Shown: positions 22,829 through 34,849 of the stretch, piece by piece
How positions within the stretch are numbered: the stretch's first letter is position 1
Layout of the letters: each line of letters starts with the position of its first letter
Source: Henckelia pumila
Lineage: Eukaryota; Streptophyta; Magnoliopsida; Lamiales; Gesneriaceae
Assembly (NCBI RefSeq): GCF_033568475.1
Contig: NC_133121.1
Coordinates: forward strand, 133,766,375 to 133,830,374
Length of the DNA: 64,000 nucleotides
Direction: 5' to 3'
The notes under the pieces: model-generated
Databases searched by the model: none
The model's input: the letters and a program-made list of their open reading frames with translations, nothing else
Told to the model about the DNA's origin: nothing
Made by a program: the position numbers and the translations under genes

Positions 22829-22840
22829 TGGTATCAGAGC
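22829..22840 (+). other. Element E primer-binding site (initiator tRNA-Met)
   Basis: TGGTATCAGAGC, five bases after the LTR, intact. Confidence 0.85.
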
Positions 22841-23140
22841 GATAAGATTCTTGGATTTGAACTAGAGCGAGCGGGGTAGATCGAGTCCGCATGAATTGAA
22901 TTCTCGCATGTAATTGATTTATTTAAATGATTATATTAAATACGTGCGAGCATGCTTTATTGATTCTTGAATTAATTGAATAACATGATTTGTGATTTAA
23001 TTTATAAAGCATGAATTACGTGATATATATCTGTAAATGTGCTATTATCTGTCATTGGATATCATTGAGATTCATGGGTACTCAGAGCAGAGTTTGGACA
23101 CCGAGGTTTTGAGGTTGAGATTGAGTTTGAGTTTGAGATA

Positions 23141-24799
23141 TTGTGTCCTAACCTTTTATATCAGATGGCACCTCGTCGATCTTTGAGAAGGAATCCACCA
23201 CCTTTGACTCCTCCTTCTACTGAGAATCCGCCGCCAGTTATAACTCCTCCGAATGATCAGGATAGTACTGGAGTGGATCAGTTTGATGCAACTGCGACCC
23301 CGATGGAGACTCTATTGAAGATATTTCGATCTTTTCGACATCCTACCTTGACTGGTACCGAGAAATCCATTGACTGTGAGAGTTGGCTAGAGGATATTGA
23401 TTAGCTCTTTGATTCTCTCGACTATACCGATGACCGCAGAATCAGGTTAGTCATTCACCAGCTTCAGAGTGTTGCCAAGAATTGGTGGACCACGACCAAG
23501 AGGGCCAATGAGAATCGAGGCACCGTTATCACTTGGAGTTTGTTCAAGACCGAGTTCTACAAGCTGTTCTTTCCGGTCTCGTATCGAAAGGAAAAGGGTG
23601 CCGAATTTGCGAGTCTGAAACAAGGGAATCTGAGTATCGAGGAGTACGTGAGTAAGTTTGACAGTCTCTTGAGGTTTGCACCTCACATTACAGATCACTA
23701 GGAAGCCAAAGCCGATCATTTCATCAATGGCTTGAATCCTAAGATCTTTACCTTGGTAAATACCGGGAGACCCAACAACTTTGCAGATGCTATGGATCAG
23801 GCAAAGGGAGCCGAAGCTGGACTGTTGATGCAGCGAGGAAATCAGGTAGCTCCTCAACAGCAGCAGAGATCTTTTCAGAATCAGCCTGTTCAGTTTCAGC
23901 CTCAGCAATCCCAGTATCAGTACCAACCTTCTCAGCAGTCGAATCAGCCTCAGAGGGTTGAGGGAGGCAACGGTGGCAAAAACAGGCGAGATCAGTATCG
24001 ACCGAAGGGGAAACAGTTCAAGAAGTCTGGGAGCAGTTCATCAAGCTCCGGTGGCTCTAGAAAGTTCAGTTCTGGGCAGAATTCAGCGTCTTCAGGAGCA
24101 TTGTGTAGCAAGTGTGGAGGGCGCCACCCAAGTGATCAGTGTCGAGGCGTGTTTGGTAGTTGCAATATCTGCCAGCATTCGGGTCACTTTGCTAGAGTCT
24201 GTCCTCAGCAAGGATCTGATAAAGCTCAGAGCGGCATTTCTTCTCGACCGCCAGCTCAGCCTGAGAGATCAGCTTCTGCAGTTCATTACTTTCAGCCCCA
24301 GCAACAGTCTCGTCAGGGAGGTAACCAGAATCAGAACCAACCTCCTCGACAGCAGGCGGGGGTATTTGCCCTGACAGAGGATCAGGCCAATGCAGCCCCG
24401 AATGACGTGATAGCAGGTAACTGTTCGATCTTTGGTTATCCTGCGTTTGTTTTGATTGATACTGGTGCTTCTCACTGTTTTATTTCTGAAAGATTTGTCG
24501 TGATGCATGATTTATTTGCTGAGCCATTATCTGATGTTGTTTCTATCACTTCACCTTTGGGTGGAGGAATTATTTCGGTGAGAATGGTTCGAAACTGTGT
24601 ATTAGAATCCGAGGGGAATTCGATTGAGATTGACTGCATTGTACTTGGATTATCTGACTTTGACTGTATTGTCGGGATTGATGCTCTGACCAAGTATAGG
24701 GCGACAGTAGATTGCTTTCAGAAAGTGGTTCGTTTCAGACCTAAGATGGCAGATGATTGGAAGTTTTCGGTAAGGGTTCTCGATCCAGGATTCCTTTGA
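23141..24799 (+). pseudogene. Element E gag and protease
   Basis: Starts MCPNLLYQMAPRR. Capsid domain with SWLEDID, NWWTT, FKTEFYKLFFP and EYVSKFDSLLRF, then a Gln-rich linker, two zinc knuckles (CSKCGGRHPSDQC, CNICQHSGHFARVC) and a protease with LIDTGASHCFI and IVGIDALTKY. Stops lie at 23402-23404 and near 23700, with a frame change between them. The frame from 23732 is open to 24799, where a small shift separates it from pol. Confidence 0.88.
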
Positions 24800-27605
24800 T
24801 TTCTGCGTTGTCCATGTCTCGTTTGCTTCAGAGAGGAGCAGAAGGATTCCTGATTTATGCAGTAGATGTTCAGAGGTCTAGTCCTGAGTTGACTGAGATA
24901 CCGGTGGTTAGCGAATTTCCTGATGTTTTTCCAGACGAGATTCCTGGTTTGCTGCCGATTCGAGAGATCGAATTCAACATCGAACTTGCACCAGGTACTC
25001 AGCCCATTTCGAAAGCACCTTATCAAATGGCTCCGTTAGAATTGAAGGAGTTGAAGGAGAAGTTAGAAGATTTGATTGCCAATGGATACATCCGACCTAG
25101 CGTATCGCCTTGGGGTGCTCCAGTGCTCTTTGTGAGGAAGAAAGACGGTTCTATGCGACTCTGCATCAACTATCGCCAGTTGAATCAAGCGACGGTCAAG
25201 AACAAGTATCCTCTACCTAGGATCGACGATCTTTTTGATCAACTGCAGGGTTCTTCAGTGTATTCGAAGATAGATCTGAGATCAGGGTATCATCAGCTGA
25301 GAGTTCGCGACGAGGATGTGCCTAAGACAGCTTTCAGAACCAGATATGGGCATTTTGAGTTCGTAGTCATGCCGTTTGGTTTGACAAATGCTCCAGCAGT
25401 TTTTATGGATCTGATGAATCGTATCTTTCAGCGGTATTTGGATGAGTTCATCATTATCTTTATTAACGATATTTTGATCTATTAGAGAGCCGTTCAGATC
25501 ATGCAGAGCATTTGAGGATTGTATTGCAGACTTTGCAAGCCAAACAGTTGTATGCTAAGCTATCGAAGTGCGAGTTTTGGTTGGACCGAGTGGTTTTCTT
25601 AGGCCACATTGTATCAGGAGATGGAATTTCTGTTGACCCCAGTAAGATCGAGGCAGTTATGAATTGGCCGAGACCGACATCAGTGCCAAAAATCCGAAGC
25701 TTCATGGGTTTGGCGGGGTATTATTGCCGATTTATCGAGGGTTTCTCTTCAATTGTAAAGCCGATTACCCAGTTGACCAAGAAGAATGCACCGTTTGTTT
25801 GGTCCGAGGAGTGCGAGGCCAGTTTTGTTGAGTTGAAGAAGAGATTGACCAGCGCTCCGATCTTGTCTATTCCATCAGGTACGGGAGGTTATTCCGTTTA
25901 CTGTGATGCTTCTCACCGTGGTCTTGGATGCATTCTTATGCAGAGGAAGCATGTCATAGCTTATGCTTCGAGGCAGCTGAAGCCGCACGAGACTCGTTAT
26001 CCAATCCATGACCTTGAGCTTGCGGCGATTGTGTTTGCTTTGAAGACCTGACGCCATTATCTTTATGGCGAGTCATTTGAGATATTTTCGGACCATAAGA
26101 GCCTGAAATACTTGTTTTCCCAGTCCGAGCTGAACATGAGACAGAGGAGATGGATGGATTTGCTTAAGGACTTCGACTGTGAGATCAATTATTATCCTGG
26201 AAAGTCGAATGCAGCTGCAGACGCTCTTAGTCGGAAGCTTTGTTCCTTATCTCTTTCTACGATGGGTGTCTCTCAGTTGATTGAAGATTGTTGTACTTCT
26301 GGGTTGGAGTTTGAAACCGATAGAAGATCCATCAGAGTTTTTGTGATTCAGGCAGAACCAGAGTTATTTTAGTCGATTAGAGAGGCTCAGAAATCCGATC
26401 CGAGCAGTCAGAGTTCGATAGAGAAGGTTAGATCAGGTCATCAGTCAGAGTTTCAGTTCAGAGATGATATGCTATTCGTGAATAACCGTATTGTTGTGCC
26501 CGATGTTTCTGAGTTGAGACAGCGTATTCTTCGAGAGGCACATTGCAGTCGGTTCAGTGTTCATCCAGGAGGCCGGAAGATGTATAACGACTTGAAGACT
26601 CAGTTCCGGTGGAAGCAGTTGAAAGGAGATGTCACGAGGTTTGTGTCCCGTTGTCTGAATTGTCAACAGGTGAAGGCCGAGAAGAAGAAACCAGGTGGCT
26701 TATTACACAGTTTGCCAGTCCCGAAATGGAAGTGGGATCATATCTCTATGGATTTTGTCACAAAGCTACCGCGTTCAGTCAAAGGTTGTGATGCAATTTG
26801 GGTAGTGATTGATCGGTTGACGAAATCTGCTTGTTTCATTCCGTACTGTATGACATACCGTCACGATCAGATGGCCGAGTTGTATGTCAGATAGGTTGTG
26901 AGATTGCATGGCGTGCCGAAGTCGATAGTATCAAACAGAGATTCGAGGTTTACTTCTCACTTTTGGCACAGTCTACAGGGGGCATTGAGTACTCGTTTGC
27001 ACTTGTACGGGAAGAAGTGCAGATCTCCGTTATTTTGGGATGAGATTTCAGAATCACCTGAGTTGGGTCCAGATATGATTCACGACATGGCAGAGCAGGA
27101 GAAGTTGATTCGAATCAGAATGAAGACAGCCCAAGATCGACAGGCCAAGTACGCGAATGTCAGACGTAGACCACTGTCTTTTGATCAGGGAGACCGTGTG
27201 TTTCTGAAGATTTATTCGTTCAGAGGCACTGTCAGATTTGGGAAAAGAGGAAAGTTGTCTCCAAGGTTCATTGGTCCATATGAGATTCTGGAAAAGATAG
27301 GCGATCTTGCCTATAGGATTGCTCTTCCTCCGTCTCTTTCAGGCATCCACGATGTGTTTCACGTTTTGATGTTGCGGAAATATCATTCGGATCCATCGCA
27401 TGTTCTTCAGCCAGACGAGACCGAACTTGATGAGACTCTGAGTTACTTCGAGAGACTGATTCAGATCCTCGACAGAAAAGAGAAACAGCTCAGAAATAAG
27501 TCGATTCCGTTGGTGAAGATACAGTGGAGTCATCATGGAGTTGAAGAAGCGACTTGGGAGACCGAATTCGATATGAGGCAGCGATTTCCAGAGTTGTTCG
27601 ATTGA
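24757..27605 (+). pseudogene. Element E pol (RT, RNase H, integrase, chromodomain tail)
   Basis: Reverse transcriptase blocks [32 protein letters not shown] and [12 protein letters not shown] lead to an active site reading FIND (25459-25470) in place of the FIDD of element C: GAC has become AAC. A TAG follows at 25483. The reading resumes for the connection and RNase H, with stops at 26049 and 26370. The integrase keeps its zinc-binding region (CLNCQQVK) and SNRDSRF, but around 26985-27005 a deletion joins LSTRLH to [12 protein letters not shown], removing the block with the third catalytic residue. The C-terminal [13 protein letters not shown] is the chromodomain-like tail. Confidence 0.9.
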
Positions 27606-27680
27606 GGTGAGTTCATCTTCAGTATGATTCTTTCTTGTTCAGTCTGTGATCTGTCAGATTTCGAGGACGAAATCAAATCT

Positions 27681-27694
27681 TAGAGGGGGAGAAT
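27681..27694 (+). other. Element E polypurine tract
   Basis: TAGAGGGGGAGAAT directly before the 3' LTR; identical in sense to the tract of element B. Confidence 0.8.
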
Positions 27695-29653
27695 TGTAAT
27701 GCCCCGATTTTATTTATATTTGAGTTTAATCGAGATAATCAGAGTTTTCAGTATTTGAGGATCGTGTTGATATTTTGTAGGGGTCACTTTGCAACCTTGG
27801 AGAAATAAAGGACTGAAATGCAAAAATGGGATTTTATATTATATATCTTGCAAGTTGACTTGACCAAGTCTCACCCATACCTCTCCTTCTCCCTTCCTCC
27901 TTCACGCCTAAACCGAGAGAGAGAAGAAGCCATGGGAGACGACATTTTAAGCTTTTCTTACGTCCGATTCGCACGATCCGACCGTTAGATTTTCATTCCA
28001 AGTTGAGATTCACGATCACCGCAACAAAGGTTTCGTTTTGACGTAAGTTTTGCTACGATATTCAAACTTTGATTTTTGTTGGGTTGTCAGAATTTGATAA
28101 TCTTTGAGTATGTTGTTATTGAGCTAGCATAGATCGTGTATTCGAAGTCGATTTGGAAAAAGATCGAAGTTTGGATTTTATATGATTTTTGGAGTATTAA
28201 TTCGAAAATGGGTTTTGGTTTTGGTTGGAATTTTTGGATTGTTTGGTTGTTTGGAGGATGAGATGAGTTGATTGGATTTGATTTTTGTTGTTGTTGATTT
28301 TTGGTTTGATCGGTTATAGCCGTTATGCCGTCGAAATCGAGTTTTGGATTATCGTTTGTTGTTCGGTTCATTTCCGGGTTTTTTTGAGTTGTTGGATTGA
28401 CACCGAATCCGTATAATCTTCATTTTCAGATTTGGATTGGAGTTTCGGGTTTGGATCGAACTTGGTAGTTGATCGAATTGAGAATCGAAGACGGTATATT
28501 GATTGAGTTTTCCTTGTTTCGATTTGTTGTGATTCGATTGATCATTTATTTGAGTTCGTTGTTATTTTCAGATTTGAATCCTCGACGGACTTGAAAGGTA
28601 AAAGACGACATTGACTTGAATGGGGTTGAATACTCGAGTTCGATTGATTATCGAGCCCCGAAAATCACATACTGCATGTTAATTGCTTGTGTGAACTTGA
28701 TTGATTAATTGTTTACACTTGCATTCATATTGAGCCGATTATTCGATTCGTTTTGAAGATAGACATTTTAGGGAGCTATATTGAAGTGGCTTTGGATTTC
28801 GAGTTTTTCCAAGTGCCAGAATACTTCTTATAGTTGCTCTAAAGTCTAGGGGTTGAGTTGAACGACATCCACCCCAAATGGATGTGTCGGTGAGTTGTTG
28901 TGAAGACTTGGCCCTGGGATCCCAACCGAATACCGATTGATATTTCGATTATCTGATTTGATAGTCCCGAGTTTTTAAGTCATGCACACATTCATTCTCA
29001 TTTTGATTTGTTATTGATTATTGCATTTCAATCTGAGGTGTTTATCTGATATTGCATGTCTGTTTCTTTTACTTAGAAATTATATTTCTAACCTGTTGTC
29101 TTTGTTTGTATGTGTACTTGGCAACAGGAGGATCAGGAGCAGGACCGAGTCGTTTGGGTTAGCTCGGGGTGTGATGATAAAAGTGAGACACCGTGTCTTA
29201 GGATTGTGTCATTTGAACTTGTGTTTTTTTTATTAGTCGATCAAATTATATCGTCGAACTTGTATTGTTAATCGCGTTTTGTTGGTGTTTCGAATCCCTT
29301 ATTTTATGTACGAGCTATGGATTGAACCTTGGTTGTTGGGATCATCGAATTGAGTTTGTAAAGATGTTATTTTTATGCCCTGGAGTGCAGCTGCCGAGTT
29401 GACGGCGCGGGCGTGCTGAGGTAGGCGCGGGCGCGCCGTTGTTTCGCGAGGCGTGGGCGCGGGCGCGCTAGCTTCTGCGAGGTCCCGGCGCGGGCGCGCA
29501 GTTCCTGGCGGGGGCGCGCTGGTTTTTGCGAGGTCCCGGCGGGGGCGCGCGATCCTTTTTTTAAAAAAAAATTTTGATTCATTTTTAAGCGGCTCCTCGT
29601 GTTCGATTGTGTTTAATTAATCGAGTATAGAAGATTAGAAACGGGGTCTCACA
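27695..29653 (+). repeat. Element E 3' LTR
   Basis: About 1959 bp, aligning with 20923-22823. The 58-bp surplus corresponds to the longer GC array at 29391-29555. It also has a short insertion near 27775 and a 10-base loss near 29095. Confidence 0.9.
29391..29555 (+). repeat. GGCGCGGGCGCGC array in element E 3' LTR
   Basis: Same unit as in the 5' LTR, with extra blocks (TGCTGAGGTAGGCGCGGGCG; TTCTGCGAGGTCCCGGCG, the latter nearly repeated as TTTTGCGAGGTCCCGGCG). Confidence 0.78.
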
Positions 29654-29658
29654 TTAAG

Positions 29659-30103
29659 CAATTACACACTTCAAAAGAAATGCATCAACTTCCAAGTATT
29701 CAAAAATCAACAATGTAATTCAAGGAGAAATCTAATATGAAATGTATGTCTTTAAAATTCGAGATTATCAAGTCTGGATAATCAAAAGGTAGTTCGGTTC
29801 TCTTCTTCTTTGATTGGGATTCCGAGGATAAAATACCACAAACAATCACATCGAACTCCCCTTTCGAGGTAGATGATGTGTACTTCAATCCTCTAGACTC
29901 TGAAGCAACTATAGAGAGTTAAGTTGGTCATTGCAGTAATTCGCCTGCCAATGCCCCCTGCTATAATTCTCAGAACGTCTAATTCAAAATGAAATAAATT
30001 ATTTGGCTCAATATTATATGTGTATATATGTAAGTAAAACTGAGTATCAAGACTCTCAGGTCAAGAAACAAGCTCATAAAGGCTCAATATGCATATGTGC
30101 AAC
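29659..30103 (-). mobile_element. LTR fragment D, second part
   Basis: Continues the alignment with the B LTR (10440-10810: TCTGGATAATCAAAGG, CTCTAGACTCTGAAGCAA, GCCTGCCAATGCCCCCT). It fades near 30000-30100, where a GGCTCAATAT block occurs twice, and is then replaced by CACTA-like sequence. No TG end was found, so the fragment is truncated. Confidence 0.65.
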
Positions 30104-30200
30104 CACTACCACAAAAATGCTCAAACTAAAAGCATTGTCTTTTTTTTAAAAGACAACGCTTTTAGTGAAATGCATTGTCATTATATATTTTTTATTCATC
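30104..30200 (+). mobile_element. CACTA-like transposon terminus with hairpin
   Basis: Begins CACTACCACAAAAATG, like CACTA-superfamily ends, and contains an inverted repeat at 30126-30165: arms CTAAAAGCATTGTCTTTT and AAAAGACAACGCTTTTAG, one mismatch, four-base loop. Such AAGACAACGC subterminal hairpins are common in plant CACTA elements. No transposase is present nearby. Confidence 0.45.
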
Positions 30201-30219
30201 AAAGTTTTTTAAGGTCGTG

Positions 30220-31109
30220 ACATGTTGTATCATATAAAATCATGCAATCACATAATGCATGCAAACACATAATACATGCATACTCATCTGGATATCTCGA
30301 ATAAATACTTTTGTATCTCATACACTAGACAAGCTAGACCAGCACTATATTCAAGCTTACAGTCCTTACTACATTTCAAAGTACTCATGCATTACCACTT
30401 TATTTTAAAAGTTTTAACTAGACTATAGCATACTTTCTATTTACTATAAGGAGTCAAAGCTATACCTGCATCCGCATTAGCCCGCTGATGACGACTGCCC
30501 CAGAACTTGGGCACCTCTCCGCAGCAACCCTGGAGCATCTCGCTAACCTCCGGACCAAGCTTAAGAAGGTTGGAATCACTCAGAAACGCCTAGAAAACAC
30601 TAAAGACTGAGAGAGAAGTTGAAAATTGGTGTTCCAAAAATGAAACTCGGAGGGACTATTTATAGGAGGAGAACGTTGCGTCCGTTTTCCACCTGTCCTG
30701 CTACGTGTCGATCCAATTATATGCAAACCGCACATCTATCCCTGACCTCGAACGTTGCATCCGTTGGTAGTTCGTTGCGTCCGTTCTCACTGCTGACATC
30801 ATCTTGTTGACCTCATCAAGGACACATGTACAGCTCCTAGATCGTTGCGTTCGTTCTCCGATCGTTGCGTTCATTTTTGCATCAGACGCAACGTTTTGCT
30901 TTGGATTCAATGTTCTCGTTTGACTGTTTTTGAACTGTCTGAGACCTCCGGGACTCTTCCTACCAGTTTTGGACGTTTCAGATATGATTTTCCAATTATT
31001 TTTACCAAATAATGAATCCTTAAACATGTTTTGTCACTTTTAAAATTATGTGTCATTTTCTAACATGTTTAAAGCACTTAATTTTGTAAAATAGAATCGG
31101 ACTATTACA
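30220..31109 (-). mobile_element. LTR fragment F, element C-like gypsy family
   Basis: On the minus strand it starts TGTAATAGTCCGATTC (31109) and has the same plan as the element C LTR: repeat array (30672-30897), TATA box (TATAAATA, 30657-30664), then leader-like sequence fading out by about 30220. The right flank is not gag or a polypurine tract, so only this LTR piece remains. Confidence 0.6.
30672..30897 (-). repeat. CGTTGCGTCCGTT repeats in LTR fragment F
   Basis: Five copies of a CGTTGCGTCCGTTCTC-like unit (near 30674, 30759, 30775, 30843, 30861) and one in inverse direction (GACGCAACG near 30884), directly upstream of the TATA box on the minus strand. Confidence 0.65.
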
Positions 31110-32718
31110 AATATGATTTACCCGACTGACGTGATTTGTAATATATCACGTTAGTCCGGGAGAAGATCCTTCAAACATGCTGGTCAACCACGTCGAATTT
31201 TTTTAAAATAAAAACATACAAAAAACAAAAAAAACAAAAAAACAAAACCAGTAGTAGTATTTGATATTGAAAAACATATATTATCAATTACACAATAATA
31301 AATAAGAAATAGAATAATAAAACAAATTATATAGAATCATGATATAACTATTATATTCGGTATAAAAATTACATATCCAAATAATATGAATAACATGAGA
31401 AAATATTTAACTATAAAAAAACTAATAACATAAAATATTAAAAAAACATCGAATACTAATTACAAATTTTTAAAGAACATTATTTAAAAATAAATATTTT
31501 TATCAATGTTCTAAAAAAACACGAGAAAGCGTCATTTAAGTGTGATTAAAATGTGAAACATAACCAAAAAGTTTCACTTTATGTTAAAGCGTGAAAAAAG
31601 TGGTTAACACTTTGCTTGATTATATTATATTAAACAAAAAAAACACGATATAATATTTAAAAAAATATTTAAATTATTATTGTTTTTAAATTAACTTTAA
31701 CCTTTAAATTTTATTTAAATGATAAATATTTAATAATTTTAAGTTTTTTTTATATAAAAAACACCTTAATGCATCTAAATTAAATTTGTTTTGTACATTT
31801 ACTTTTTTTTTGCGATTAAGAGATGAAACATGACCTAGCACAAATATTTTACTTCAGATAATTTGTTATTTTTAGACTTACGTTTTTTTATAACTTGAAA
31901 ATTTATGTATTTATTCTTAAAATCTTTAAGTTTATATGTTATTTATTCTATTAATTAACTTGATATAATTAAAAACATACAAAAAATAAAAGCATTTTTT
32001 TACGCTTAAGTTTGTTCTAAACTCGCTTAACCTTGTAAAACTTGAAGTTTGACAGCGCGCTTCGTTCTTTTTAGAACTTTGGTTTATAGGCCATAATTTT
32101 TTAAAAAAAAACTGGTAGGATGACTCGCCCCAGCCCGACCCGCAACACCTCAACATGTGGATCGTTTTGGTTGCCCATTTTGTGAATCTATTTTATTGGT
32201 CAATATATTGCATGATATATTGATTATGCAATTTAGTGATAATTTTTTGATTTGAGAATTTGTATAGTCTAAAAATAGATTGGGTTGTTAAATATTTATT
32301 CCATAAATTGTGATTCTGGCTTTTAAATTCCTCAATTTTGATTGTGGATATAAATTTTGAATTTGGTCAAAATTATATGATTAAGCTATCATTTTTAAAT
32401 GATTGAAAAAATATTTTTATTACATGTTATTATCTTACTTATTTTGCAAATTAAAAATAAAAATTTAATGTGAGACGATATTTGTGATATATTAAATTTT
32501 ATTGTGGGAGTTAAAAAGACCTACTTGATATACACACAAGAATTTTGAAAGGTATGTTCAATTTTTTAATTTTATTTTTTTAATATAATATCTTATTTAT
32601 TGTATTTTGTTCAATAAAATACAATTATGAAGTTCTCTAAGGTTCATTCTTTTAAGTGAATGTGACCGTGTAGATGAACATCGTTGATACACTATAGTTT
32701 AATTTTTCGAAGAATAAT
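31110..32718. other. Gene-free AT-rich stretch
   Basis: No credible gene. It opens with a short inverted repeat (31121-31160, arms CCCGACTGACGTGAT and ATCACGTTAGTCCGGG with small differences), then long A/T-rich sequence with poly-A and poly-T runs. A piece at 31940-32100 has AAGCGTGA/GCGCGCTT wording seen in degraded transposons, but I cannot assign it. Confidence 0.5.
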
Positions 32719-32935
32719 GTGGGGATAAAGCTCATTTTGGTCCCTCATTTTTTTCACTTTTCCAAAAATGGTCCCTCGTCTTTTGGAACCGCCAATTTGA
32801 TACTCAATATTTGACAAATTTTCCGAAATCATCCCTCCATCAGTGGCCCGTTAAAAAATAATGGAGTAAATTAAAGCCCCATCAGCGACCTTTTAAAAAT
32901 TAATGTAGTAAAAGCCCTTATCTCCCTTAAATCAC
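32719..32935 (+). repeat. Dispersed 'TTTTGGTCCCTC' repeat, left copy
   Basis: Contains CTCATTTTGGTCCCTC, TTTTCCAAAAATGGTCCCTCGTCTTTT and GAAATCATCCCTCC. The same repeat occurs in inverse orientation at 39040-39335. Imperfect repetition of TGGTCCCT-like units within the element. Confidence 0.55.
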
Positions 32936-33094
32936 ATTGATAACCGATATTTTCACGTTTATATCAAATTTAAAACTCTATAACAAGCACGCAAAATTGA
33001 GGCGCACCAAATCGGGAGAATAGAAACCCGAAGACCCTCAACTCTCTTTGGAATATGATGGTTATGAGGTTTTGGTTGAAATGCTTTAGCAATC

Positions 33095-34440
33095 GTAGTG
33101 GTAACGCTTAGTCGTATCGCGCCCAAATTAATCCAACTCAGAATTAACAATGAAAAATGTAGTAGCGAGAGTATGGATCATTCCCACGAGGAAAGGTAAA
33201 TTTAATTGTGTTCTTAAAAATACTAAAAATAAATAAAAGGGAATTTGGATTTTGAAATTAACTACTATGCAATAATTTAAAATAAGAAAGATCAATAAAC
33301 TAACGAGACTTGGTATCGGTTGACTACACCCTTGAAATCATTCACTTGATCATCGATTCTCCAAAAATAATTAATTTTCATTAAATATTCACCATTGAAA
33401 ATCAAATTCCTGTTTCACCTTAATTTTAGTTAATTAGAAAACAACATTCTAAATTAACTCTTACCAATAAATTAACCCAAATACCAGCGATCTAGATTTA
33501 AATCTAAGGTAGCATTCATATGAGTGAAACTGATGAATCTAGACAACACATGCACCAGCGGATGTATTTAGCCTAGTCAATTGTTGTTCCTACGGTTTAA
33601 CAAATTCAACAGCAGAAAATATTAATCATAGTTGCTTCACAAATTAGATGATTCAAACAATTACGGATTTTAATTCTAATTTAGCAGTAGATTTTGTAGC
33701 GAAATCACAGACCTATAATCTCATATACAAGCATAAAATAATCCAGAACAACTTTTGATACTCAATTAAAATCAAATAATGAAAATCTGAATCTCACAAG
33801 ATAAATAAATTCAAGGGTTCGTCTTCCTCAACCAAGAATAAAAACTAGAAGAATTAAAATCTAAGAACAAGAAAGAATAATCGTAGCCGCCAGATGTTTC
33901 TTCTTTGTCTGTAGCCGTCTCCAATCTCTGCGTTCTCCTCCAAAAGATAGTAATTTTCGAGTTATATGATGTATTTAAAGACTAGAGTCCTTCCCAAGAA
34001 AGTTTCCTAATTAAAACAGATTTCTCGAAAAATTCGGTGCGCTCGAGCGCACGAATTGGTAGGATTGAGCGCGCCTATTTATGCCAACTTACTGCCTTGC
34101 ACTTTCTTGTAGGCGCGCTAGGGCGCGTGAGTTCATCGGATCGAGCGCGCAGCTTTTTTTCCAGCGAGCAGCGATTTTGAAAAATTTATATATGAAGATC
34201 TAGCCGTCGGATTGAGCTGAAATTTGGACAACTGCTTCAAAACATCTTGAAATTTATTCTGTACGGTGAAGATCGGATTTGGACTTTTATAAAATTAAAT
34301 ATGATTTTTTGATCATTGTTGCTCTGTAATTCATTCTTGCGCAATAGCTTTTCCATCTTTTCCTCGAAAAAACGCTACGTTCTATACAATAAACAAGGGA
34401 GCATGTAATGTAGACACGATGTATGAAATACCAACAAAAA
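33095..34440 (-). mobile_element. Probable LTR fragment (Athila/Tat-like), minus strand
   Basis: Not coding. On the minus strand it reads like an Athila/Tat LTR: a GC-rich block with GCGCTCGAGCGC-type palindromes (34036-34150), then a weak TATA-like TTTAAATACA near 33970, then a GGCTACAGAC/GGCGGCTACG leader comparable to the GCTACTGCTACTGC leader of element A, and finally a CTCGTGGGAATGATCCATACTCTCGCTAC end. No partner LTR, primer site or internal genes are identified. Confidence 0.4.
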
Positions 34441-34849
34441 CTTAATTAAAACAAATGAATGCACGCACAAATGACAATAAAATGATAATAAAATATGCAA
34501 CACAAACATTCTCATCACGTAGCGTCAAGATCGGGTTCGAGCACGACGGGTAATTGTTTACTGTCACTACACTTGGCTCATCTCTTTCATGTAACCTTCC
34601 TCGAGCCGCGAGTCTTTCGATATGAGTTTGATAATTTTCGGGCTCAATTTCTTTTTCTCCACTATGTATGTTGGCAAAAGGTTATTTTTGTGTGTGATTG
34701 TGTGTGTGTGTGTGATGGCTTCTGGATGTTGGCTCAATTTTCTTCTTTACATTGTGTATGTTGAAAAAAAGTGATCATTTTTTGTGTGTGTGGTAGCTAT
34801 CTACTTGATGTTGTCTACAAGTCATGGCAGGTTGTGTGATGTGGCTAAT
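34441..34849. other. Gene-free spacer with (GT)n
   Basis: No gene found. Contains a short GT microsatellite near 34690-34722 and a second imperfect copy of a TTGGCAAAAG/TTGAAAAAAAG-TGTGTGTG segment, so part of it is a local duplication. Confidence 0.4.

Larger units (their letters stand above)
20923..29653 (+). mobile_element. Element E: decayed Tekay/Del-type chromovirus
   Basis: About 8.7 kb on the plus strand: 5' LTR (20923-22823), TGGTATCAGAGC primer-binding site (22829-22840), gag-protease (23141-24799), pol (24757-27605), polypurine tract (27681-27694), 3' LTR (27695-29653). The LTR ends and gag are clearly related to element B. It is inserted in LTR fragment D. It carries several stops, frame changes, an altered reverse transcriptase active site and an integrase deletion. 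Confidence 0.92.

Noticed and set aside
30126..30165. Possible microRNA precursor hairpin
   Set aside because: The loop is only four bases, the arms are A/T-rich and the sequence fits a CACTA subterminal repeat better.
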